From NCBI GenBank assembly GCA_937879875.1, contig CALFMN010000009.1:29793-93792 (forward strand): a DNA stretch of 64,000 nucleotides, read 5' to 3'. This document shows positions 1 to 6,969 of this stretch, in pieces (within the stretch, counting starts at the first letter, position 1; each line of letters starts with the position of its first letter). A model generated the notes under the pieces. The model saw nothing but the letters and a program-made list of their open reading frames with translations, did no database searches and was not told where the DNA came from. The stretch comes from an uncultured Chloroflexota bacterium. GTDB taxonomy: Bacteria > Chloroflexota > Dehalococcoidia > CAUJGQ01. Position numbers and translations under genes: made by a program.

Positions 1-73
1 CGCAGGCGCCGCCCCGCGGCGTCGGCAGCGGGCGATGTCCACGAGCTGCGCACCGGTTCACAGGCAAGCGAGG

Positions 74-232
74 TCATGGCGCCACGTCCGGGCTGGCCAG
101 CTCGCGCTTCTGCTGCGGGCAGATGTGAATCGGGTCGGTGTAGCGTTCCGGCCATGGGGCCGGCGCGATGCTGGGCGTGCGCACCGGCGTCTCTGCCGGT
201 GCAGTCGCAGGGTTGCTGACGGCGTTACGCAT
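74..232 (-). CDS. 52-aa hypothetical protein
   Basis: Small unrecognised protein, rich in Pro and Ala in its first half, with a polar end that contains one Cys (C39). The start is an ATG with an AGGGAG ribosome site a few bases upstream. That ATG overlaps the stop of the upstream gene by 8 nt (ATGCGTAA), so the two are probably translationally coupled; this coupling and the clear ribosome site are the main reasons to believe it. There is no signal peptide, membrane segment or recognisable domain. Function unknown. Confidence 0.5.
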   Translation of the reverse strand: MRNAVSNPATAPAETPVRTPSIAPAPWPERYTDPIHICPQQKRELASPDVAP

Positions 233-761
233 GATCGTCTCCCTTCGCCTTCGGTACTCGTGGCTCCGTTCGTGGTGATGTTGATGAAGGTGAAGATGGC
301 GGGGACGGCGCCTCGGGCTGTCGGGCAAGCCGCTGCTGCAGCTCCGCGCCCGATGGCTCCGCGGCCGCCGGGGCGTCGGGCAGCGGATAGGGCCGGCGCA
401 GCGCGGCGCGCGCGGCGAAGCTCTTAAGCAGCAACTCGCGCCCGATGGGCCGGCCGTTCACGTCCTTCGCGTCGGCGGGCACGGCGAAATCGATGGCGAG
501 CAGATCGCCCCACGATAGCTGCAATGCCGCCTCGCCCACGTTCTGCTCGGTACAGAACAGCAGCGCCGCCGCGATCTGGTCGTTCAGCTCCACGCCCGCC
601 GGTGGGAACTTCCAGGTCTCCTGCGCCGGCAGCTCGTGGCGAATGCAGCGCTGCAGCAGCCACAGCTCCGCCACGCTGACGACCATCGGGACCGTATCGT
701 CCAGCCCGCGGCCATACGGCTCCCCGGCTCCCGGCGGCTGATCGCGAAAGCGACCCTGCAT
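225..761 (-). CDS. 178-aa hypothetical protein
   Basis: Unrecognised soluble protein. A central part of about 90 residues has normal globular composition (alternating hydrophobic helices, Trp and Cys). The last 40 residues are Pro/Ser/Ala-rich and probably disordered. I chose the ATG at 761 because a GAGGAG motif lies about 15 nt upstream and reading-frame composition looks natural from there. An ATG at 686 is an alternative, and the frame stays open back to 977 through AT-richer DNA. It overlaps the next small gene by 8 nt, suggesting a two-gene transcript that may continue off the left edge. I cannot assign a function; a phage-derived pair is possible but not supported by any recognised phage protein. 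Confidence 0.5.
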   Translation of the reverse strand: MQGRFRDQPPGAGEPYGRGLDDTVPMVVSVAELWLLQRCIRHELPAQETWKFPPAGVELNDQIAAALLFCTEQNVGEAALQLSWGDLLAIDFAVPADAKDVNGRPIGRELLLKSFAARAALRRPYPLPDAPAAAEPSGAELQQRLARQPEAPSPPSSPSSTSPRTEPRVPKAKGDDHA

Positions 762-1091
762 CCCCCGACCCCCCGACTCCTCACTTCGGCGCCGCCAAAC
801 GACGATCCCGGCGTGACCACCACGGAACTGGTGCTCATATTTTACTTTACTTTGCCCCGGTTTCATACTTATTACGAATTGTCCCGCAGGCTTATTTTCA
901 TAATGTTCCCGTTTTGTGTTGTACCGTCGCAATCGCCGCGACACCGGTCCTCCAATTCTGACGAAGCCCGCGCCCACACCCGTCGCCCGTACACGAATGC
1001 CGCTATGCTGAATTGCGCAAAAAGGTAACTATCGGCCGCCCCGCCGGTGTCACTCTGGTGGCGCAGGTGTGGGCGCACACGCGAGGCAGCG
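762..1091. other. Intergenic region between divergent genes, partly AT-rich
   Basis: About 330 bp between the minus-strand unknown gene and the plus-strand MFS gene. Roughly 836-925 is strikingly AT-rich for this window, with runs such as TATTTTACTTTACTTT. A TATGCT motif at 1003-1008 could be a -10 element for the MFS gene. The same hexamer occurs shortly upstream of plus-strand genes near 16215, 27093 and 53308. No convincing open reading frame is seen. Confidence 0.4.
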
Positions 1092-2405
1092 GTGGCGGCG
1101 GAATCAGGTCTCGAGACGCCGGCGGCGAGCGGGCCAACCAGGGCGGCGCCGGGCGCCAGGCATTTGGCGACGACGTTTTCATCACTGCGCGTCTACAATT
1201 ACCGGCTGTACTGGCTCGGCCAGCTCGTCTCGCTGACGGGCACCTGGATGCAGCGCACGGCGCAGGCCTGGCTGGTGCTGAAGCTCACCAACTCCGCGTT
1301 CGCCGTGGGCACGGTTACGGCCCTCCAGTTCTTGCCGATCACCCTGCTCTCGCTGTTCGGCGGCGTGATCGCCGACCGCGTGCCGAAGCGTCGGCTGCTG
1401 ATCGTGACCCAGTCGATCTCCGCCGTGCAGGCGCTGCTGCTGGCGCTGCTGACCCAGATCGGAGCGATTCAGCTCTGGCACCTTTATCTGCTCGTGCTCG
1501 TGCTTGGGCTGACCAACGCCTTCGACAACCCGGCGCGGCAGTCGTTCCCGGTGGAGCTGGTCGGGCGCGACGAGGTGGCGAACGCCGTGGCGCTCAACTC
1601 CACGCTGTTCAATACCAGCCGCATAACCGGACCCGCGCTGGCCGGCATCGCGCTGGCCACCGTCGGCGTGGCCGGCTGCTTCTGGCTGAATGCGGCCAGC
1701 TTCCTCGCGACGATCGCCGGCCTGGTGTTGATGCGTCCGGATCGCTTCTTCTCCGTGACCCGGCCGCGGCGCGACCCGCCGCTGCGGCTGCTGCGCGAGG
1801 GGATCTCGTATTCGCTGCGGACGCCGGCGATCTTCGTGCTGGTCATTTCGCTGGCCTTCGTCGGCACGTTCGCCTACAACTTCACGGTGGTGGTGCCGCT
1901 GCTGGCACGGTTCACGCTGCACGCTGGCTCGCTGGGTTACGGGCTGCTGTTCAGCGCGCAGGGAGCCGGCGCGCTGGTGGCGGCGTTGGGGTTGGCCTAC
2001 ACGCGCGGGCAGAACCTGCGTACCGTCTTCCTCGGCGGCCTGGTCTTGAGTGTGGGCCTGCTCTGCCTCGGTCTCTCCACGATCTACGGCCTGAGCGCGG
2101 GCTTGCTGGCCATCATCGGCGGCGCCGGCATTATCTACAGCGCCTCGACACAGACGCGGCTGCAGATCATCGTGCCGGATCATCTGCGCGGCCGCGTGAT
2201 GAGCATCTACACGCTGCTTTTCGCTGGCACCACGCCGATCGGCAGCCTCTTCATCGGCGCCGTCTCTGAGCATTGGAACGTGCAGATCTCGCTCGTGGCT
2301 TCGGGCGTGCTTTCGCTCTGCGGCCTCGCGCTCGCCTGGCTATACCTGCGCGGCCGCTCCGCCGCGGAGATGCTGCGCGGCACGGTGCTGGAACGGGCGC
2401 CGTAG
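1092..2405 (+). CDS. MFS exporter, DHA3/EntS-like
   Basis: Major facilitator superfamily protein of about 437 aa with roughly 12 hydrophobic segments. The N-terminus has the family pattern NYRLYWLGQ..SLTGTWMQ and the loop motif ADRVPKRRLL between segments 2 and 3, typical of DHA3-type drug or siderophore exporters (EntS-like). The start is uncertain: GTG at 1092 has a GAGGC about 8 nt upstream and gives a sensible cytoplasmic N-terminus, while the frame stays open back to an alternative at 1047. It is a close paralogue of the gene at 46559; both share the same first 80 residues almost motif for motif. Substrate unknown; the protein acts at the cytoplasmic membrane. It reads towards the dehydrogenase gene about 90 bp downstream, so they may be cotranscribed. 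Confidence 0.85.
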   Translation: MAAESGLETPAASGPTRAAPGARHLATTFSSLRVYNYRLYWLGQLVSLTGTWMQRTAQAWLVLKLTNSAFAVGTVTALQFLPITLLSLFGGVIADRVPKRRLLIVTQSISAVQALLLALLTQIGAIQLWHLYLLVLVLGLTNAFDNPARQSFPVELVGRDEVANAVALNSTLFNTSRITGPALAGIALATVGVAGCFWLNAASFLATIAGLVLMRPDRFFSVTRPRRDPPLRLLREGISYSLRTPAIFVLVISLAFVGTFAYNFTVVVPLLARFTLHAGSLGYGLLFSAQGAGALVAALGLAYTRGQNLRTVFLGGLVLSVGLLCLGLSTIYGLSAGLLAIIGGAGIIYSASTQTRLQIIVPDHLRGRVMSIYTLLFAGTTPIGSLFIGAVSEHWNVQISLVASGVLSLCGLALAWLYLRGRSAAEMLRGTVLERAP

Positions 2406-2496
2406 AATCGGGAGGGTCTGCACCCGTCGCGCTGCTCTCGCGGTTTGCGCCGCGATGATGCACCATAGGCGCTGATCGCCGCTGGAGGTGTCGCCG

Positions 2497-3465
2497 ATGA
2501 AGCTGGTTGTCGTTCGATCCGGCATCGGGATCCCGGAAGTGCAGGAGCGCCACGTCACCGCCGTCTGTACGATCGCGAAGGAGGCCGGTCTCGACGTGGC
2601 GACGCCGGCGACGCGCGAGGACGAGATGATCGCCGTCGCCGATGCGGAGATCGCCTTCGGCGGCCTGCGCCCCGAGCTGTACGCCTATGCGAAGCAGTTG
2701 CGCTGGGTGCAAACCGTGGGCGCCGGTGTCGACGCCTTCCTCAAGGGCAAGTTCGTGGAAGACGACGCCGTGCTGACCAGCGAAAAAGGCGAGGTCGGCA
2801 TCCACCTTGCCGAGCACGCCTTCGCCTTGCTGCTCACGCTGACACGCGGCGTGGCGATCGCGATTCGCGGCCGGCGCTGGGACACGCGTATCGAGATCCG
2901 TAAACGCTCGTGGGAGCTGACCGGGCGTACGGCGGGGCTGGTGGCGCTGGGCGGCACCGGCGTCGCCATCGCCCGCCGCGCGGCCGCGTTCGGCATGCGC
3001 GTGATCGCGGTCGATCCGGAGCCGGTGGCCGTGCCGCCCGAAGTCGAGTCGTGCTGGGGTCTTGATCGCTTCCACGAGCTGCTGGGTCAAAGCGATGTCG
3101 TGTTCGTCTCGGCGCCGCTCACCGCCGACTCGCGTAAAATGTTCGATGCGAAGGCCTTCGCCGCGATGAAGCCCGACAGCATCCTGATCAACGTCTCGCG
3201 CGGGGAGATCGTGGACGCCGAGGCGCTGCTCGCCGCGTTGGACAGCGGCCACGTGCGCGCCGCGGGCCTCGATGTGACACCGGAAGAACCGCTGCCGCCG
3301 GAGAGCCGCCTCTGGGACCATCCGCATGTCGTCGTGACGCCGCACATCGCTGGAGCCTCGCCGCTGCGCGGCGACCGCATCGTCGAGCGCTTTCGCCGCA
3401 ACCTCGACCACTATCTCGCCGGCGAGCCGCTGGAGGGCGTCATCGATAAGCGCAAGGGCTATTGA
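2497..3465 (+). CDS. D-2-hydroxyacid dehydrogenase, NAD-binding
   Basis: 322-aa member of the D-isomer-specific 2-hydroxyacid dehydrogenase family, which reduces 2-keto acids or oxidises D-2-hydroxy acids with NAD(P)H. The central cofactor fold is visible, with a degenerate glycine motif (LGGTGVAIARR) in place of the usual GxGxxG. The C-terminal family motifs are also present: the stretch ending INVSRGEIVD carries the conserved Arg, PEEPLPPES the Glu, and TPHIAG the catalytic His. ATG at 2497 is preferred over an in-frame GTG at 2488, because GGAGG lies 8 nt before the ATG. The specific substrate is not readable; glyoxylate/hydroxypyruvate reductase-like is plausible. A family A minimal repeat follows, then a CoA-transferase gene. 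Confidence 0.88.
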   Translation: MKLVVVRSGIGIPEVQERHVTAVCTIAKEAGLDVATPATREDEMIAVADAEIAFGGLRPELYAYAKQLRWVQTVGAGVDAFLKGKFVEDDAVLTSEKGEVGIHLAEHAFALLLTLTRGVAIAIRGRRWDTRIEIRKRSWELTGRTAGLVALGGTGVAIARRAAAFGMRVIAVDPEPVAVPPEVESCWGLDRFHELLGQSDVVFVSAPLTADSRKMFDAKAFAAMKPDSILINVSRGEIVDAEALLAALDSGHVRAAGLDVTPEEPLPPESRLWDHPHVVVTPHIAGASPLRGDRIVERFRRNLDHYLAGEPLEGVIDKRKGY

Positions 3466-3510
3466 GCGATGCACCGCGGGATGGCGCCCGACCCAACCTC
3501 GACGGACACC

Positions 3511-3564
3511 GCGGGGCACCTAACCCTGCTTTGGCTGAAGCCAGGTCAGGGTTAGGTGCCCCGC
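3511..3564. repeat. Family A repeat, minimal copy (A1)
   Basis: A 54-bp near-perfect palindrome. The arms GCGGGGCACCTAACCCTG (3511-3528) and their exact reverse complement (3547-3564) flank a short centre containing TGGCT/AGCCA. The arms equal the outer ends of the longer family A copies at 15958, 34451 and 49236, so this looks like a deletion product or solo form. It lies between two plus-strand genes and could also act as a transcription terminator. Confidence 0.85.
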
Positions 3565-3610
3565 GCGGCACGTGCAGGCGGGTTTCACCGCCTCGCGTTG
3601 AGGAACGGCC

Positions 3611-4834
3611 GTGACCGAATCGGATGAGCGCGATCGGGGCGAGCAGGCGCTCGCAGGTGTGACGGTGCTGGAGCTGGGCGAGTTCGTCGCGGCGCCGTTC
3701 TGCGCAAAGCTGCTGGCAACGTACGGCGCGACGGTGCTGAAGATCGAGCCACCCGGCCGCGGCGATCCCTCGCGCGAATTCGGGGTGTTCCCGGCCTCCG
3801 GTCCCGACCGCGAACGCAGCGCCCTCTATCTCTATCTGAACACCGGCAAGCAGAGCGTCGCGCTCGATCTCGATCGGGCCGCCGGGCAACAGCTCGTGCG
3901 GCGGCTGGCGGCGCAGGCGGACATCCTCGTCGAGAGCCGGCCACCCGGTCACCTGGCGACGCACGGCCTCGGCTACGAGGCGCTGCGAGCCGAGAACCCG
4001 CGGCTGGTCTACGTCTCGCTGAGCGCGTTCGGGCAGAGCGGGCCGCGGGCGCACTGGCAGGCGACGGATCTGACCAGCTACGCCGCCGGCGGCCAGATGC
4101 ATCTCACCGGCGACCCCGAGCGCGAGCCGCTGAAGCCGGGCGGCGAGCAGGCTGACTACCAGCTCGGGCTGAACGGCTTCGGCGCGGCGCTCGTGGGGCT
4201 GTGGGACGCGCTCGATACAGGCGAAGGCCAGTGGATCGACGTCTCCGCGCAGGAAGCGATGGCCTCGACGCTCGAAATCGCCCTGAACAGCTACGCCTAC
4301 ACCGGCCGCGATATCTGGGCGACGCGGCGCGGTAACATCAACTCCGCGCTGCTTGGCATCTATCCCTGCGCCGATGGCTATCTCGGCGTTCATGCCATGC
4401 CGCGCAATGTGCCGCCGCTCTACAACGTGATGGAGATGCCCGAGCTGGCAGTCGATCCGCGCTTCAACAGTCCAGCAGCGCGGCTGGAGAACAACGACGA
4501 TCTGAGCGCGACGATCTACGCCTGGGCCGCGGACAAGCAGAAGCGCGAGGTGTACGAGCGCGCCGGTTCCATGCGGGGCCCAGTCGCCTTCGTCCACGAC
4601 ATGGCCGACCTGCTGGCGTCGCCGCAGCTCGCGGCGCGCGGCTTCCTGCGTGAGATAGACCACCCCGCCGCCGGCCCGCTGGTCTATCCCGGTCCGCCGT
4701 TCGTGATGAGCGAGACGCCCGGCCGCATCGAGCGGGCGCCGCTGCTCGGCGAGCACACGGCGATGGTGCTGCGTGAACGCCTGGGCCTGAACGACGATGA
4801 CCTGCGGACGCTGAGCGGCCAGGGCATCGTGTAG
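3611..4834 (+). CDS. CaiB/BaiF family CoA-transferase
   Basis: 407-aa class III CoA-transferase, the family that moves CoA between carboxylic acids through an aspartyl-CoA thioester intermediate (formyl-CoA transferase, carnitine CoA-transferase). Visible signatures are the N-terminal VLELGEFVAAPFCAKLLATYGA strand-turn-helix (shortened here to its start), KIEPPGRGDPSR, the SAFGQSGP loop and Asp182 in the GEQADYQLG segment, which aligns with the catalytic Asp of the family. GTG start at 3611 with GAGG upstream. The second CoA-transferase gene starts about 25 bp downstream, so the two probably form a heteromeric or functionally paired unit. Acyl substrate unknown. Confidence 0.88.
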   Translation: MTESDERDRGEQALAGVTVLELGEFVAAPFCAKLLATYGATVLKIEPPGRGDPSREFGVFPASGPDRERSALYLYLNTGKQSVALDLDRAAGQQLVRRLAAQADILVESRPPGHLATHGLGYEALRAENPRLVYVSLSAFGQSGPRAHWQATDLTSYAAGGQMHLTGDPEREPLKPGGEQADYQLGLNGFGAALVGLWDALDTGEGQWIDVSAQEAMASTLEIALNSYAYTGRDIWATRRGNINSALLGIYPCADGYLGVHAMPRNVPPLYNVMEMPELAVDPRFNSPAARLENNDDLSATIYAWAADKQKREVYERAGSMRGPVAFVHDMADLLASPQLAARGFLREIDHPAAGPLVYPGPPFVMSETPGRIERAPLLGEHTAMVLRERLGLNDDDLRTLSGQGIV

Positions 4835-4858
4835 AGAACAGGGAACAGGGAACAGAGG
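4832..4858. repeat. Short tandem GAACAGG repeat
   Basis: Between the two CoA-transferase genes the sequence reads as nearly three tandem units of GAACAGG, the last one altered. The purine-rich tract provides the ribosome site of the downstream gene, so repeat number could tune its translation. Confidence 0.6.
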
Positions 4859-6193
4859 GTGGGAGAACAGCGCGCTGAAGCGGCGGGTTTGACAGGCGCG
4901 GCGCGGGTACGGCCGGCGCGGCGGCTGCCGCTGGCGAACGTGCGCATCGCCGATCTGACCGCGGTCTGGGCGGGGCCGTACGCCACCCGCCTGCTGGCCG
5001 ACATGGGCGCCGAGGTGATCAAGGTCGAGGCGGTCAACTCGCCCGATCTGCTGCGCGCCCTGCATCTGCAGCCGCCAGGCACGGAGCGGCCCTACAACCG
5101 CTCCGCCTACTTCAACCATAACAACCGCAACAAGTACGGCGTGACGATCGATCTCGCTTCGGCGGAAGGCCGGGCGCTGTTTCTGCGCCTCGTTCGCGTC
5201 AGCGACGTGGTGATCGAGAACTTCCGCGCCGACGTGCTGGACAAACTGGGCCTGGGCTACGAGACGCTGCGCGCCGCGCGGCCGGACGTCGTGCTGGTTT
5301 CGATGCCGGGCCACGGCAAGACCGGTCCTGAAGCCGGCTACATCGCCTACGGCACCAACGTCGAGCAGCTTGCCGGGCTGGTCAGTATTACCGGCTACGA
5401 GGGCGGCGAGCCGCACAAGTCCGGCATCAGCTACGGCGACCCGATTTCGGGCACGGCCGCTGCCGGCGCGGTCATGGCGGCGCTGCTCTATCGCCGTCGC
5501 AGCGGCCGCGGTCAGTTTATCGACCTGGCCCAGCGCGAGGCGCTGACCACGCTGCTCGGCGAATATGTCGTCGGCTACAGCATGACCGGGGAGCTGCCGC
5601 GGCCCGCCGGCAACAGGCACCCGGCATGGGCGCCGCACGGCGTGTTTCGTTGCGCCGGCCGGCCGGTCGCGGGCACCGCGACATCGGAAGATCGCTGGCT
5701 GGCGCTGGCGGTGCGCAGCGATGCGGAGTTTGCCAGCCTTTGCCGCGTGATCGGCCGGCCGGAGCTGGCGAGCGATGCCCGCTACGCCGATGGCCTCTCG
5801 CGCCATCGCCACGCCGCCGAGCTGGATGGGCCGATCGCCGCCTGGACCGCCGGATGCGAGCCACTGGCGGCCGCCGAGGCGCTGCAGGCCGCCGGCGTGC
5901 CCGCGGCTCCGGTTGAGAGCTACCGCGACCTGCTGGACGGCGATCCACACCTGCGCGCCCGCGGCTTTTTCGAAGAGGTTGCACACGCCGAGGCGGGCTC
6001 CTGGCGCATGGAGCGGCCGGTCTGGCGTTTCAGCGAGGCGCCAGCGCACATCCGTATCAACGCCCCGAGCTTCGCTGAGCACAACCGCTGGGCGTTCCAC
6101 GCACTGCTGGGTCTCGATGACGCGGCGCTCGACGCGCTCGCGGACGGCGGTGTGATCGGCGATCTCCCGAATATGGCGGCGCACGGACAGTAG
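4859..6193 (+). CDS. CaiB/BaiF family CoA-transferase, second subunit or paralogue
   Basis: About 444-aa class III CoA-transferase. Family features include RIADLTAVWAGPYATRLLADMGAEVIKVE (only parts quoted), FNHNNRNKYGV, the ENFRADVLDKLGLGYE helix, SMPGHGKTGP, and Asp194 in SYGDPISG matching the catalytic aspartate. The GTG start at 4859 lies directly behind purine-rich repeats and is uncertain; the conserved domain begins near residue 26. It is only about 40% similar by eye to its upstream neighbour, so this is an old pair rather than a recent duplication. Likely cotranscribed with the gene at 3611. Acid and CoA donor cannot be read from sequence. Confidence 0.85.
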   Translation: MGEQRAEAAGLTGAARVRPARRLPLANVRIADLTAVWAGPYATRLLADMGAEVIKVEAVNSPDLLRALHLQPPGTERPYNRSAYFNHNNRNKYGVTIDLASAEGRALFLRLVRVSDVVIENFRADVLDKLGLGYETLRAARPDVVLVSMPGHGKTGPEAGYIAYGTNVEQLAGLVSITGYEGGEPHKSGISYGDPISGTAAAGAVMAALLYRRRSGRGQFIDLAQREALTTLLGEYVVGYSMTGELPRPAGNRHPAWAPHGVFRCAGRPVAGTATSEDRWLALAVRSDAEFASLCRVIGRPELASDARYADGLSRHRHAAELDGPIAAWTAGCEPLAAAEALQAAGVPAAPVESYRDLLDGDPHLRARGFFEEVAHAEAGSWRMERPVWRFSEAPAHIRINAPSFAEHNRWAFHALLGLDDAALDALADGGVIGDLPNMAAHGQ

Positions 6194-6278
6194 CCGCGTC
6201 GCCGGAGTGTCATAACCTGCGGCCGACAACAGCATCGGCGCTTGCCGCGTCCTGCCGCGGGTTGCTAGCGTGGATGGC

Positions 6279-6668
6279 ATGAACGCGACCGCGCGTCGCA
6301 CGCTTCCGCTTGTCGCACTGGCGCTCGTGCTTGCATGGGTTGCTCTCAGTCTCACCGCGGGAGGGCCGCGGCTGGGAGCGGTCGGGTTCATCGTGCGGCC
6401 GGTACACGCTCACCGGCCGGCCTGGCCGCTGTGGGCGCACAGCGCGCCGTCCGTCAGCGCGGCGCCCGCGATACCGAACGAGCCGGCCGCGGCCATGCGG
6501 ACGCCAACCGAGCCGCAGCGTACGGCCGAAGCCGCGGTGGCCGTTACCCCCGCCGGCGCTGCCGTTGCTGCCCCCGGCAGCCGTCTCGCTCGGGCCTTCC
6601 GAGACGCGGATGCACCGCTGTTCGGTATCGCGCTGCGGGTGCCGCTGCCGCCGCCGCGCTCGGGCTGA
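6279..6668 (+). CDS. Small secreted or anchored hypothetical protein
   Basis: Possible 129-aa protein with a hydrophobic N-terminal stretch (residues about 8-27, LPLVALALVLAWVALSL) that looks like a signal peptide or anchor. An Ala/Pro-rich, probably disordered remainder follows. There is no strong ribosome site before the ATG at 6279 and no recognised domain, so it could be a chance frame in GC-rich DNA. It sits just upstream of the copper cluster and could be an export-related accessory, but that is only position. Confidence 0.35.
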   Translation: MNATARRTLPLVALALVLAWVALSLTAGGPRLGAVGFIVRPVHAHRPAWPLWAHSAPSVSAAPAIPNEPAAAMRTPTEPQRTAEAAVAVTPAGAAVAAPGSRLARAFRDADAPLFGIALRVPLPPPRSG

Positions 6669-6969
6669 ATGCCCGCGATCTCCTGACGATTCTCGATTCG
6701 CCGGATCGTCGCCCCGTCCGCTGGTTCACTCCGGTGCCGGCGCGCGGGTGCCAGGTTTTTTGGCGCCAGCATCGCCCGCGGCCTCAGTCGGCCCACTGAC
6801 GCTCGATCGCGTCGATGCCTCGATCGAACGGAAACCCGTGTGCGCGTGAGGGCCGCGCCGGCTGAGCCGGCCGTATGAGCGGATGCCGTAAACACGAGCA
6901 CGCGGACCGCCCGCCAGACCGCGGCGCCCGCGGAGTTCATCTGCGGCCAGGCGTGGGGAGGTGGTGGTG
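6669..6969. other. Intergenic, no gene seen
   Basis: About 300 bp ahead of the CopC-CopD fusion gene. It contains a short T-run (AGGTTTTTTGG near 6750-6760) that is unusual in this GC-rich window but has no strong hairpin before it. I see no convincing reading frame or promoter consensus. Confidence 0.4.

Noticed and set aside
1..1091. Prophage or integrative element at the left edge
   Set aside because: Only two unknown genes and an AT-rich patch; no integrase, terminase, capsid or attachment-site duplication visible.
3440..6391. 983-codon minus-strand frame opposite the CoA-transferase pair
   Set aside because: Same reason: the plus-strand genes carry conserved motifs; the antisense product has none.
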